Below are positions 1 through 11,035 of a stretch of DNA of 64,000 nt, one piece after another (positions within the stretch are counted from its first letter, which is position 1; each line of letters begins with the position of its first letter). A model generated the notes under the pieces. The model worked only from the letters and a program-made list of their open reading frames with translations, was not told the origin of the DNA and did no database searches. This DNA is from Aspidapion aeneum (Eukaryota; Arthropoda; Insecta; Coleoptera; Brentidae). The translations under genes were made by a program, and so were the position numbers. The stretch spans positions 62,661,471 to 62,725,470 of the forward strand of contig OY755046.1 of assembly GCA_963576565.1 (NCBI GenBank), written 5' to 3'.

Positions 1-400
1 TTTATACGTAATTACCGTCCCCATCCAGTCATTACCGTCCCCTGTTGAACTTTGTTCCTGGGGACCATAATGATGGGGATGGTAGTGACGTTTTAACATG
101 TTTTTCTTTTAGTGAAAAAGTTGAGGTTAGGATTATGGAGCAGAAATGTGACTAAATGCTTTTGTACTGTTTCTTTGACAAAATAAGACCAAAACTTTAA
201 ATTTTTTTGTAGAAATAAATAAAAACAGAGGGCGGACGGTAATGACCATGTTTTGTAAAAAATTAATTTTTTCTTATCTTTAATTTTAATAATTTTTTCA
301 CCCCAAAAAAAACTCTACTTTTGTTCATATGTAAAGAGGGACTTATTTCCGACACCTGTTTCTAACCATAAAAGTTAAGTACAGTGCCATCTAGTATTAA
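1..400. other. AT-rich non-coding DNA with GACGGTAAT motifs
   Basis: No coding region is visible. The motif ATTACCGTCCC occurs near 11 and 31, and its reverse complement GGGACGGTAAT occurs near 549 and 742, with a related GACGGTAATG near 236. Opposed copies on either side suggest the inverted arms of a repeat element whose left end may lie outside the window. Confidence 0.35.
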
Positions 401-520
401 GCGGACCTCACACGATCAGTATTACTGATAGTATTTTTATATATGTCTTTGTTTATAACTTTTGACAAACAAAGACATATATAAAAATACTGTCAGTAAT
501 ACTGATCGTGTGAGGGCCGC
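401..520. mobile_element. TTAA-flanked fold-back MITE
   Basis: A 120-bp element made almost entirely of two inverted arms of about 50 bp around a short AT-rich loop. The ends read GCGGACCTCACACGATCAG and its near-perfect inverse. TTAA occurs directly on both sides (397-400 and 521-524), as expected for piggyBac-like or Kolobok-like transposition. It has no coding capacity, so it is non-autonomous. The superfamily is inferred from the target site only. Confidence 0.75.
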
Positions 521-854
521 TTAAGAAAAATGCCTTTAAGGAAGAGGGGACGGTAATGTTGCAGAACCTAGGGGAACGACATTCATTGAAGAATAGCGTT
601 TGACAGTGTGTTTCTTAAGTTATATTAACTAAAGGAAATTAAACTTTAAAGTGGTTTCAACCAATAGTCTTCGTAGGCAGATGACATCTAGTGTTTTAGA
701 AAAATGGTTTTTAGAAACATTGGTGTCACAGCTGGGGAACGGGACGGTAATGATAAAAAAGGTATTCTGCTCGATTTAGTATTTAAATATATGTATTTTT
801 ACAAGCTTTTATTTAGCTTCAGATGTTCTGTCTAACTATCTATCAAATCTTGTG

Positions 855-1835
855 AAGAGTTTTTGACACACTTCCCATTATCCGATTTGGATGAAATTTG
901 GTACACACATAGTGGTCCCATGACAATACAACAATAAAAAAAAATATCCTCCCACCCCTACCCCCACCCTTTCTATAGAAAAATGTGTTTTTGACACACT
1001 TCCCGTTATCCGATTTGGATAATATTTGGTATACATATAGTGATCCGATGACAATACAATATTAAGAAAAAAATATCCTCCCACCCCTACCCCCACCCCC
1101 TTTCATAGAAAAATTTATTTTTGACACACATCCCGTTATCCGATTTGGATGAAATTTGGTATACATATAGTGATCCGATGACAATACAATATTAAGAAAA
1201 AAATATCCTCCCACCCCTACCCCCACCCCCTTTCATAGAAAAATGAGTTTTTGACACACTTCCCATTATCCGATTCGGATGAAATTTGGTACACACATAG
1301 TGGTCCCATGACTACAACATTAAGAAAAAAATATCCTCCCACCCCTTCTATAGAAAAATGTGTTTTTGACAAACTTCCCGTTATCCGATTTGGATAAAAT
1401 TTCCTCCCACCCTACCCCCACCCCCTTTTAAAGAAAATGCGTTTTTGGCACCCTTACCATTATCCGATTTGGATGATATTTGGTATACATATAGTGGTTC
1501 GATGACAATACAACATTGAAAAAAAAATCCTACCATTCCTACCCCCATCTATAGAAAAATGCGTTTTTGACACACTTCCCATTATCCGATTTGGATGAAA
1601 TTTGGTATACATATATTGGTCCGATGACAATACAACAATAATGAAAAAATGTCCTCCCACCCCTACCCCCCACTCCCTTCCATAAAAAATGCGTGTTTGA
1701 CACACTTCACTTCAAATGACTTTTATAAAATTTGGTATATATGCATAAAGGTCCGATGGCAATACAGCCCAAACAAAAAACATATTTCTACCTCTACCCC
1801 CACCCTCTCCTTCCCCCAATAGAAAAATGAGTTTC
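855..1835. repeat. Tandem array of ~120-bp units
   Basis: About eight diverged head-to-tail units of roughly 115-130 bp. Each unit holds TTTTTGACACACTTCCC, then TTATCCGATTTGGAT, GAAATTTGGTA, GACAATACAA and a CCTACCCCCACCC block. The short - strand reading frames here are products of the repeat. The GAAATTTGGTA and CCCCCACCC modules also occur in the Helentron-like family elsewhere in the window, so this may be an expanded internal repeat of a related element (inference). Confidence 0.75.
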
Positions 1836-1936
1836 CAAACAACTCACGATCAGCGATTTCATTATAATCTAGAATAAACTCTTCTGTTCTGTTATTGAAC
1901 AAATATTTTCATTTAATAGAGTAGATAGCTGAGACT

Positions 1937-2443
1937 AAAAAGTAGAAAATAAATTGGTAAAATTTTTTTATTAAGTCACAAGCTTTTATAAAATGCACTA
2001 AAAATTAAAAAATAATTTTCTAACATTCGAATATTATCATAATAATAAAAGCGATGGCCGCAAATCAAAGGATAAGTTAATCTAAATTTGTGATCTAAAC
2101 ACTTAAAGAATATTCAACATAGCAGGTCATCAAAGATATGTTTGATGTGCCGCAACGTTATGCCATTTCCATACCTATGTCAGAGAAATGCTGGGGTATC
2201 TTGGATCGGGTTGGGTGGGTTTGGTACCTCTGCATTTTTCTGCTAGATTGATTCTTGCAAATAGTGATATTTAATTGATACGGATATCTTATCGTGCTAA
2301 CATCGTCAAAATTTCCATCAGTCGGCCATCGCTTTTATTATTATGATAATATTAGAATGTTAAAATTATTTTTTAATTTTTAGTGCATTTTATAAAAGCT
2401 TGTGACTTAAAAAAAAATTTTTACCAATTTATTCTATTTTTGC
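1937..2443. mobile_element. Fold-back element with ~110-bp inverted arms
   Basis: The left arm (about 1937-2055) and right arm (about 2322-2443) are inverted copies, sharing ATAAATTGGTAAAA, AAGTCACAAGCTTTTATAAA and GCGATGGCCG. The central 265 bp has no recognisable open frame. Target duplications were not resolved. Probably a non-autonomous DNA transposon upstream of the first FADD exon seen here. Confidence 0.6.
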
Positions 2444-2591
2444 TCCTAACGCAGCACATGTTTATTTAATTATTAGAACTAGTTTTTATGTAAATATCCA
2501 AAAAAATATTGATTTTAATGGCCGGGAAATGAAAAAGCTAGTTTCCCGGAGAAATCCTTATATCTTGCCAACAATTTCTAGACTACAAAGA

Positions 2592-2692
2592 CTATGTAGG
2601 TATGTAGATTGTAAAAAATAGAGGCCCTAAAACTGTCCCTTGAGGAACGCCATGTGTCACTATTTGAGGGTCACTAAGAGTGATGTTATTTT
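2592..2692 (-). pseudogene. Non-LTR reverse transcriptase fragment
   Basis: Reading the - strand, this short relic gives QIVTHGVPQGTVLGPLFF, the reverse-transcriptase motif (GVPQGTVLGP) of jockey-like and RTE-like LINEs. It is limited to about 30 codons and has stops on both sides. It abuts the 3' splice site of the FADD exon that starts at 2695, so it lies in the preceding intron. Confidence 0.7.
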
Positions 2693-2694
2693 AG

Positions 2695-2935
2695 ATTGGA
2701 GACTTGATTGATATTCTCGAGCGACGTGGAGTTTTGAGTTTTCAGGAGCCAGATAACCTGAGATACATCACTCGAGAAACAAACACTGAGTTTTTGTGGC
2801 AAAGTGTTCCACTAAATGCAAATTTCCATCAAGACCCTGCAGCAAATCCAGGAGGGAATCCAATGAGAAATAATGAACTTCCACGAAATTTTGCTGGTGG
2901 AGTGCGTGCAAATGACTATCATAGTCCTCACAGAG
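2695..2935 (+). CDS. Fadd: FADD-like adaptor, internal exon (death-effector part)
   Basis: An internal exon of 80 codons plus one base, opening after an acceptor (ATTTTAG) and closing at a GTAGGT donor. It starts with IGDLIDILERRGVLSF and continues with NLRYI, which resembles the C-terminal half of a death-effector domain. A Pro/Asn-rich linker follows. The open frame runs past the donor, but the conserved character ends at the splice site. Phase 1 at the donor matches the next exon at 5387. In insects FADD bridges the death domain of Imd and the caspase Dredd in the cytoplasm; that role is family knowledge. The exon with the first half of the domain and the start codon was not found between 1 and 2694 and probably lies upstream. 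Confidence 0.72.
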
Positions 2936-4092
2936 GTAGGTGGGGTAAAATCAATGAATTATACAGGGTGTCTCTAAAAGGTCTGTTCAAAATCTTAGCA
3001 CATATTCCTGAGCAACTTACGTTAGTTCGAAATTGCTCCGTTTCAGAGATACATACATAAAAATTAAAAATCGATTGTCTTAAAATTTATGAACATTTCT
3101 CAACGCATTTCTTTAAAAATTGGTAGACGGGGGTTTTTTGGGATGCGAAACCTAAATATGGACACCTTTTTAGTGTGGCCGTTAGAGGACGCTTTAGAAT
3201 GCTCTTTTTATAGTTTAAAATGACTATAACTTTTTTCTCAGAGTAACTTTTAACTTTTTTAGGTTAGGTTAGGTTATCTTGTTAACATGCGCTAAACTAA
3301 GTTGTTTTCGAGATATTTCCGTTTTTATTGTTCAATGCCGCAACGGAATACTGAAATTATTTGTCATAGCAACGGCCAAATTTCATATTTTTTTTCAGAC
3401 TTCATAAAACTTCATATTTTTAGAAAAACCTTCATATTTTTCATATTTTCCCCAATGAAGAAACTTCAGTCAGAATAAGTGTGGATATTTTCGTTATTTT
3501 TCCTAGGCTTGAATTTTGAGTTCCTTTTAATTTATTATTAGTTTGTTGCCTCTGAGAAAGTCTGAATAAAGTAGGGCTGTTTTGCCTTTTGTTTTATTAT
3601 TCTTATGTTTGTTGCATTTCTTATGTTAATTAGTTGTTTTGGTCATCCGTGGTTAGTTCTGAAAAAGTCTAATTTAGCAGGGCTTTAATGTTAACATTTT
3701 TTAAATGTTTGAGCTCGGTAAAGCATACCAATTATATCATCGAGTATTCTTAAGTTTTCTAGGTTACTAGATGTACAGAGTGTTTTGGTATATTTCCACA
3801 AAGGTCTACTGCACTTATTTCAAGAGATAGACAATAGGGTGCCTATTTTCAAGAAATGTAGAGTAGGTCCCAAACCGCTAGAAATTGTAGATACTAATAT
3901 TTAAAAGTGGCTTTATCAAATGGCAGTTTATCATATATTTTTGAGTTTAGAAAGAACATATCTATTTTTTAAAGTTAAATCATTAACATATTAATTTGTA
4001 GGATGTTCCGTAAGAGATTTACAATGTTTGTGTTTTTTTATAACTTTTTTTGATGGTATAGGATAAAGCCTACAACTTTTGCATTTATAATT
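2936..4092. other. FADD intron, no gene seen
   Basis: AT-rich DNA with a TACAGGGTGTCTC repeat end near 2963, a run of GGTTA repeats near 3262, and several CTTCATATTTT repeats near 3400. No conserved frame was recognised on either strand. Confidence 0.5.
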
Positions 4093-4230
4093 AGCTCACA
4101 CATATACTATACTATAGTAGTGTGAGCTATGGTGATCCTAATTTTTTCGAGAAAAAAAAAGTTGATCCGATTTCAAAATTTTTTATATATCTTTGCGTTT
4201 CAGATGATTTTGAAACTTTTTTGTTGCGCC

Positions 4231-4268
<38 letters not shown>

Positions 4269-4269
4269 A

Positions 4270-4324
<55 letters not shown>

Positions 4325-4890
4325 GTGTCTGTATGTCTGTCTGTAACGACCAACGCGCATAACTCAAAAACCGCTTGGCCGATTTTAATGAAATTTGGTA
4401 CCTAGGCTGGGTCTTGGGTCGAGATGGTCCCATTTAAAAATGAACAAAATCCACCGAACACAAACCAAATAAAAACGTGGGGGTAGATTTCAAAAATTAG
4501 AGTTTATGTGAAAATATGGCGTGTGTGATATTAAACGAAAGGTAATTGAGTCTGCAGTTAAACAAAATAAATTTTAATTTATTTAAAAAAAAGGGTGGGG
4601 GTATATTTTAAAAATTAGAGTTTAAGTGAAAATATGGCGTGTGTGATATCAAACGAAAGGTAATTGAGTCCGGACTTTAACAAAATACATTTTAGTTTTT
4701 TTTTTGTAAGGGTTGGGGTAGATTTCAAAAATTTGAGTTTAAGTCAAAACATGGCTTGTGTGGTATCAAACAAAAGGTAATTTAGTCTGGGGTTGAATAA
4801 AATATATTTCAGTTTTTAGTTATATTAGCTCACACGTACACTATAACTATAGTACCTAGTGTGAGCTTAGGGGCCCATATATTGGCAGAG
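4093..4890 (+). mobile_element. Helentron-like (GTCT)n element, copy A
   Basis: Reference copy of the commonest family in the window. It opens with a hairpin (AGCTCACAC ... GTGTGAGCT around TATACTATACTATAG), then a conserved core, a (GTCT)n microsatellite at about 4231-4344, and the block CGCATAACTCAAAAACCGC. Three diverged direct repeats of about 120 bp follow, each starting near GGGTGGGGGTA and holding GTGTGATATCAAACGAAAGG. It closes with a second AGCTCACAC hairpin and GGGGCCCATATATTGGCAG, next to a T-run. There is no transposase and no target duplication. This layout matches the non-autonomous Helentron-associated elements (DINE-1/mini-me type) of arthropods. The short frames through the microsatellite are artefacts. 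Confidence 0.75.
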
Positions 4891-5386
4891 TTTTTTTTTC
4901 TATTTCTTTGAATAATTGCAGTAGACCTTGGTTTAAAAATACGGAAACACCTTATACCTTGTTGTAAAATATACTTTGAAAAATGTGCCTTGTTTTTGTT
5001 TGGCCATAGTTGTTTGGATGGGGATCCAGGCCTAATGCAACTTGAAAATGTTTGCTAATACTTTTTTTAATAAATATAATCAAGAAATATATATTTTTGC
5101 TGAGTAAATGAGTTTTCCTAAAAATCAGTTGGGTTTGACATAACAAGCCATTTAGTAGAGTACCCAAAAAAAACTGAAGGTTTTATTCATATTTTGTTTT
5201 CTTAATTTCATATTTTTCATAATTTTATTAAAAAATTTCATATTTTTCATATTATTTTGCTGTTTATCTCTTGAGAGTCCTGTACTAATTGATCTAGGGT
5301 AGTCTCAAAATATCTTCCACAACTATCCCACGGGATACCACAGGCCACTTAATTATAAAGATAACTGATTATTTTATTAATTTCAG
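4891..5386. other. FADD intron, no gene seen
   Basis: AT-rich intron sequence. A motif near 5320 (ACTATCCCACGGGATACCA) recurs near 22129, so part of this stretch is dispersed repeat. The last 30 bases hold the acceptor for the next FADD exon. Confidence 0.4.
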
Positions 5387-5553
5387 TGATTCCTCCGGTG
5401 CCTAATGACCCTGTTAGGCGAGTGCACCAAATCATAGTCAGTGCAATTGGTCATAAATGGAGAGACCTAGCACGAGAGCTTGAAGTGCCAGAAGGCACCA
5501 TTGACAGACTGGAACGGTCCTATCCAATGGATTTTGACAAGTGGGTCAATGAG
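5387..5553 (+). CDS. Fadd: FADD-like adaptor, exon with first half of death domain
   Basis: An exon of 167 nt between TTAATTTCAG and the donor GTGAGA, entering in phase 1 and leaving in phase 0. With the last base of the previous exon it reads VIPPVPNDPVRRVHQIIV, then helices with KWRDLARELEVPEG and DRLERSYPMDFDKWVNE. The W-x-x-L-A-R-x-L pattern and the following acidic helix are the core of a death domain, as in vertebrate FADD. Frame and phase fit both neighbouring exons exactly. The 3' end of an RTE retrotransposon lies about 40 bp downstream in the next intron. The domain assignment is firm; the specific gene name rests on its order after a death-effector-like region. Confidence 0.82.
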
Positions 5554-5589
5554 GTGAGAATTACCAGAGGAATTATTTTTTTTACTTAG

Positions 5590-6242
5590 GCATTAAGTGA
5601 GACCCCATATTTATTTAATCTATCTATTTGGCCTTCTTCGATCCATCTTTGGACATAGGCTTCCCCCAATATCTTCAACTCTTCTCTGTTTGTCGCCGTG
5701 TTCATCCATCTAGTTCCCGCGTGTTTCCTCAAATCGTCCGCCCATCTCATTTGAGGTCTTCCCCTACTTCTTTTATTTTCCCAAGATCTCCAGTTTAGAA
5801 TACATTTGTTCCATCGATCGTCCTTCTGTCTGACACTATGACCGGCAAATCTCCATTTCAATTCTGCTACCTCTCCTCTGACATCCCTTACTTCTGTTTT
5901 ATTTCTTATTCATTCATTCCTTTTTCTATCTGTTAGCTTTACAGTATCATTTGTCTTTCCATTGATCTTTGGAATTCTGGAATCCATAGGCGAGTACAGG
6001 AAGGATACATTGGTTATACACTTTCGTTTTGAGATACTGAGGATATTTTTTTAGTTTTTAATATGTAGCTTAATTTACCAAATGCTGCCCAGGTCAATTT
6101 TACTCGTCTCTTGATTTGAGCTGTTTGGTTTTCTTTTTTCAGTTTAATAATTTGTCCCTGTACTTGTTCTATTTTCTTTTGGTTAATTCTGACCGTAATA
6201 TCTTCATTTGTGTTTGTTATGATTTTAGTTTTAGTGTAGTTC
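5590..6242 (-). pseudogene. RTE-like LINE copy 1, 3' (C-terminal) segment
   Basis: The - strand encodes the C-terminal part of an RTE-type endonuclease/reverse transcriptase: KLTWAAFGKLSYIL, then KWRFAGHSVRQKDDRW and RSRGRPQMRWADDL, ending GEAYVQRWIEEG. Frameshifts and deletions break it. It continues upstream at 8379-8518 and 10156-10740, and DNA elements fill the gaps. It is dead and lies antisense in the FADD intron. Confidence 0.8.
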
Positions 6243-8378
6243 CCAACTAACATTTATAGTAGCGGCTACATGTTCTAAAGGCTTTGCTACCTTTTTATAG
6301 TAGAAATGTGGTGATCCCAACCAAAATTTGTTACTTTTTAGTTCTAACTACTATTTACTATCAGGAAATAGTAGATGTTTCGTAAAAACGACCCTCTAAA
6401 CTACTTCTTAGGATTGTTTCTTGATAGTCGATTCTGATAGTCTTCTCTACCACAATAGGATGTTGCTAAAGTTTTACTTTCTTTTTAGTGGTTATTTCGT
6501 AGTCGCCCTGACTTTTATATCCTACTTAATTACCACTAGAAAGTTAAGCTTCATTGGAGTCCCAAACAAGTGTATCCGACAACTACATTATAACTTTAAT
6601 TTTTACCACAAAAGTTTGTGTCATCATAGTAACATCTGATGTAACAATGTAGACAAAATAACTTTGTGGATCAACTTTAAAGCCGCAACTACTTTGACTT
6701 TTTTTTAATGTCGATCTTTTAAAGTAATCTCTCCTTCCTTTTTCTACTTTGAAAACGTAGACTTTTTGAAGTCGCATCTTTGCCGCACACATTTTTAACC
6801 CTACTTTTTGTGGCTCCTTTTATAATATGGGAATATTAGGAATAGTTTTGCAAATATTTTTTTAACTACCTTGAGCAGTCCATTTTTTCGAGCTCATTGC
6901 TTAACCATTTTGCAAAACAATCAAAATGCAAAATATTGATCCGAAGTATCGAGTACCGCACTCGGATTTTAAGAATTCCCTGGTCCATGCTTAATCTCCA
7001 TCTTTAATCTTTTACGCTACTTGTTGCTGTTCTATTCACTGTCTTTACGGTCGTTCGTGGTTTGTGCTGTGGCACCACCCTATCGCCATCGTAACCCTCT
7101 TGTGCGGACTAAACCGAATTCGTTTATCTATGCCTCTTGTGCTGACGTGGCGTGTCTCACTGTGATTCATTTTATGTGTTGAGCTTGGGTCAATAATTCT
7201 TTTTGGTTTTCTTCAAATTTGTGCTGTTGTTAAAGCTTGGTTTGAAGTGAATAAACTTAAATTTGTGCTGTGTTACATTTTAAAAAACTCTTTTTATTGG
7301 CACTTCATTTATTGTTCTAATGGAATTTAATTTATCTTGTTTTTGTTTTAAAACCTACCACAAATTCACGCTCGTACATAACCTATAAGCAGTGGTGTTG
7401 TTGTTGACAGAAACGGCAAATGACAAGTGGCGACACCCCAATAACTTGAGGGTAGTAGTTATAATTATCGCGTGGTTCCTATCACTCTGTAGACGTTTTC
7501 TAGTGGCTAAAGCTAGTTAATAATACGTTTCTGTAACGAAGGAGTAGAAATTCGAGTGTGTTATCTAGAACTAAAAAGGAATGCCGACATAAAAGTCGTA
7601 AGTGACACGTTGCCGTAACTTAGGCTCACTTTCAAGTAACCCTTTCGACTATCAGGGAATATAGTTTGGGACGCCATGTTTTTATTTAAGAAAGAAAATT
7701 TAATATTTTTGTTGTCGTTTTATGAGCTCATATTAAAGAGCTATACTATTTTAGAAACAAATTAGTTGAAGCTTACCAAAAATGCTCTTCTTAAGCACCA
7801 TTTGTTGGAGTTAACTGTCGATTATGAAAACATAACCTACAAAATCACAACACAAAAATTCCATCAGCTACCAGAAAACGGCTCAATTTTACGGGCGCAC
7901 CGGTTTTTTGCAATATATATAATGCATGTTATACAAAAAACTTTGCGTCGCACTCGAATTTTGAGCCTCTGTTCGTAAATTCTCACACTTTTGGATAACA
8001 TAGTACATATTATAACCATAACCAAACAAAAAAACTAAGCGAGTCTGTTTACTGTTGTGTCCACCATATTGTGTAACAATTCTACCAAAAAGAAACGATT
8101 ATATTATTTGCAACTACATCGCAACTTTTATGCCATTACGGAAAAAAAAACAGCCTCTACGACGTACTAGATACCTGGCTACGACGTAGTAGTGTAGTTA
8201 TTACTACAGTGACTTTAAACACTTGGCCAAGTAGTTATAACCAGAAATTGGTTCCCCACTTAGGGAATTATAACGTCGCTGTATGGTATACTGAGACGTA
8301 GCGGGAGTACGTTGCGGTTACTTTTAAGAAATTCTTTCTAGTTGGGGTTTCGTCGTTACAACTTTAAATGTTTGTTGG
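6243..8378. mobile_element. 2.1-kb TIR element with 4-bp duplication GTTC
   Basis: It splits the RTE LINE. The ends read CCAACTAACATTTATAG and the inverse of CCAACAAACATTTAAAG, flanked on both sides by GTTC (6239-6242 and 8379-8382). The homologous uninterrupted site in RTE copy 2 reads GCAGTTCATACTCAAG, confirming the boundaries. A 4-bp duplication is known for Sola-like and Chapaev-like elements, but no transposase was recognised. The interior has lower AT content than its surroundings, with short frames of no known similarity. It may be a decayed autonomous element. Confidence 0.65.
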
Positions 8379-8518
8379 GTTCATACTTAAGTCTATATTT
8401 TTAGCTGCTGTATCCCGGTCTTCCAGCATTTTTATCAGTTCTTCTTTCTTGTCTGTTATTATATCTTAGGTGGTTCAAGAATTGTTCGTTTACTTTGACT
8501 ATTTCTTCCAAATCTAAT
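8379..8518 (-). pseudogene. RTE-like LINE copy 1, middle fragment
   Basis: This stretch matches RTE copy 2 at 56879-57000 (shared TATATTTTTA, CTGCTGTA and TTTTTATCAGTTCTTCTTTCTT). It is the middle of the same LINE, isolated between two inserted DNA elements. No useful frame remains. Confidence 0.65.
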
Positions 8519-10155
8519 GCCGTATTCCATTGGGAAAATTAGTGCAGCACTGGTGGTGCACTGACACTAAAACGGTGCTGTCAAAAATTTGCACCGAGTG
8601 CAGTTTCAATGGAACACGTGGAAAATGAAAAATTGCACGCGTGTGGTATAAGGTCACTATATCACGAAGTTCCTAACTTCGTGATATAGTGACCTTAGTG
8701 TGGTATGCCATTATGAGGTGTAGAAGTTCTTTTTTATTCTTGCTTTAAGCAACGTTAATATAACATTTTCTTGCAAATAATTTTTTATAGTATATTCATT
8801 ATGAATAGGGCAAATTGATTATGCAAAAATCTCATTTTTGAAAAAAATGTCACACAACCTGTAGTTTATCAGGCCAACGACGATATCCATTTTTATTTGT
8901 TTCAAAGTTACACGCCGATAAATATTATCCTAAGATAACAATAAAAATTCGTCAAATAAATAAATAATGATTTTATTTAAAAAAAGTTAATAAGAATATT
9001 TTAAAAATGCCCAACTCCTTCTTGAATGCAGGCTTGTGCTCGTATACCAACAGATAGAGTAGTTATCTATATTTCGCGCTTGTTTTTTAAAAAACCTAAC
9101 CAGAAGTGTACTTTATGCTCCCAAAATTTGAACATAAGTATTCGAAACACCTTGTATACATATATAATATTTCACAAGTTTCTTTCAACTAAACCTAACT
9201 TTCCTGCCTTGCGGAATTTGGTCAAAAACATGTTGTTCAAAATCCATTTGTTCGAAAGTAATACTTCAATAACATTTTCTTGAAAAGGAAAATTATTTAA
9301 AAACATTTCCTTCAATATAGATAACAAAAAATTGTTTGAAAACATTTTCTTAAAATTTTTTTGTTCAAAAACATTTTCTTTGAAAGTAATTTTTTTTCAT
9401 AAGGAAAATTGTTCAAAAAAGTTTTTGAAGAAAATATTTTTGAACAAATTTCCATTCAACAAGAACATAACCTAACCTAACAGCTACGTAAGGGTGTTTT
9501 AACATACCATAAAAATGGCAAGACATGTGTGCCTCAGCGCTAATGGGGTTTCGTCCCCCTTGTTCTTTTTTGGACAAAATTGAGGCTACTTGAATTTATT
9601 TATGAGGAATTCTGCAGTGCTCATCTCGAGCCGAAAGTGTTTCTTGAACTAAAAAATAAATTTATTTTTACTTATAATCATAGCTGCCAGAAAACCCCAA
9701 CTGTCGGAAAATTAGCCCCAGGGCCCCAGTCAACCAAATCCATACAAATCTACTTACCTGTTTGTTGTTAAATCGGTAAACCACATTTTCAACGAAGTTT
9801 TTTATTTTTGGGGTTTCCGTTCTCATTGTTTTTATTGCACAGAACTGTTCTTCTTCATCTTCATCGCTGCTACCTCTTAGCAGCGAAGAAAATAATAAAA
9901 AATCGCTAACAACTTTATTTTCACTCAATTTTACGTCCCACGACACTAATAAACGTTTAAAATTAATGGCGGGAAAAAGTTTTCGGTGCGGCACGAGCCC
10001 TCAGAGCCGGTGTCAAAAAAACCGCACTCAGTGCAAAACTGAATTTATAAGTTCCTCAATGGAATACGAAAACTGAAAAAGTGCATGTCAATGGAATGCA
10101 AACACCGAGCCAGTTGTGCACTAGTGCTGCACTCATTTCCCCAATGGAATACGGC
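8519..10155. mobile_element. 1.6-kb inverted-repeat element in RTE copy 1
   Basis: The ends read GCCGTATTCCATTGGG and its perfect inverse CCCAATGGAATACGGC. The arms continue with inverted GTGCAGCACT / AGTGCTGCAC motifs and several more copies of TTCCATTG. No transposase was seen. A target duplication could not be fixed because the sequence at the boundary is itself palindromic. The centre is AT-rich with repeated AACATTTTCTT motifs at 9240-9420. The - strand frame at 9668-9994 has no recognised similarity. Confidence 0.6.
8649..8697. mobile_element. 49-bp perfect palindrome with 8-bp target duplication
   Basis: Two perfect 23-bp inverted arms (starting TAAGGTCACTATATCACG) surround the 3-base loop CCT. 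The directly repeated octamer GTGTGGTA flanks it at 8641-8648 and 8698-8705. It looks like a minimal transposon consisting only of terminal repeats, inserted into the left arm of the surrounding 1.6-kb element. An 8-bp duplication is typical of hAT and P elements. Confidence 0.75.
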
Positions 10156-10740
10156 ATAAGCTCTTAAAAACATCTTCTAGGGCCTGGTTAAATAATTTAG
10201 GAGATATTGTGTCACCCTGTCTCTGACACCTCTTCTTATGAGGATTTGCTTGGTTCCTTCGTGGATTTTGATTGATGTTGTTGCTTCGATATATACACTG
10301 GCTATTAAGTCTGTATATCTATGATCTATTCGGCTATTAATTAAAGATGCTTTTACTGCCCAGTGCTCAATGCTATCGAAAGCTTTTTCGAAGTCTATAA
10401 ATCGTTCTATTAGAATTTTCATGGTTAATAAGTGGTCAACTGTACTGAAACCTTTTCTAAAGCCTGCTTGTTCGTTTGATAGGTCGATAGTTTTTTAGGT
10501 CTTCTCTATCGCCTTTCTTGTGTAGAATAATGGTTATGGATTCTTTCCAGTTATTTGGGATTATTTTTTCTTTTAGTATTTTATTCAGGAGAATATGGAG
10601 GGTATCATTTACAGCTTTACCACCGTACTTGAGCATTTCTGCCGTTACTCTGTCCTTTCCAGGTGATTTGTTATTTTTCATTTTCTTTAATGTTCTCTTT
10701 ATTTCACGAGTCGTTAAGTACCGAGATGAATTCCATCAAA
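10156..10740 (-). pseudogene. RTE-like LINE copy 1, 5' reverse-transcriptase segment
   Basis: The - strand reads NNKSPGKDRVTAEMLKYGG, then IPNNWKESITIILHKKGDRE and NYRPI. Further on come IDFEKAFDSIEHWAVKASL (motif A, conserved F-D-S) and IHEGTKQILIRRGVRD. These are the N-terminal reverse-transcriptase blocks of an RTE-like LINE. Frameshifts separate the parts and the 5' end is lost, so it is not functional. Confidence 0.82.
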
Positions 10741-11035
10741 GGAGCATGCGCCAAAATTAACGTCAAAATGTCTAATTTAAATTATTGGCGCGAATACCGG
10801 GATTGGCGCGAGATCGAAGAGCTTTTAACGTATAATAAAAAATTCAAGGTATAAAATAATGGTCAATTCTAATTTTTAGGTATAATTTTATGTAGGTACC
10901 GGGTGGTTTTTTATAACCGGAGCACTCAGCCACTTTATCATTGAAAATAAAGGGCTATAATAAATTGTAGATTTTTTTGGTTAATTATGACAACTTTAAA
11001 AGCCAACATATTTTTTTTCTATCCGTCACCATGTA

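Noticed and set aside
9668..9994. 108-codon - strand frame with acidic SSDEDEEEQF stretch
   Set aside because: It lies inside the 1.6-kb inverted-repeat element and matches nothing I recognise. It could be a remnant of its transposase, but there is no motif to support that.
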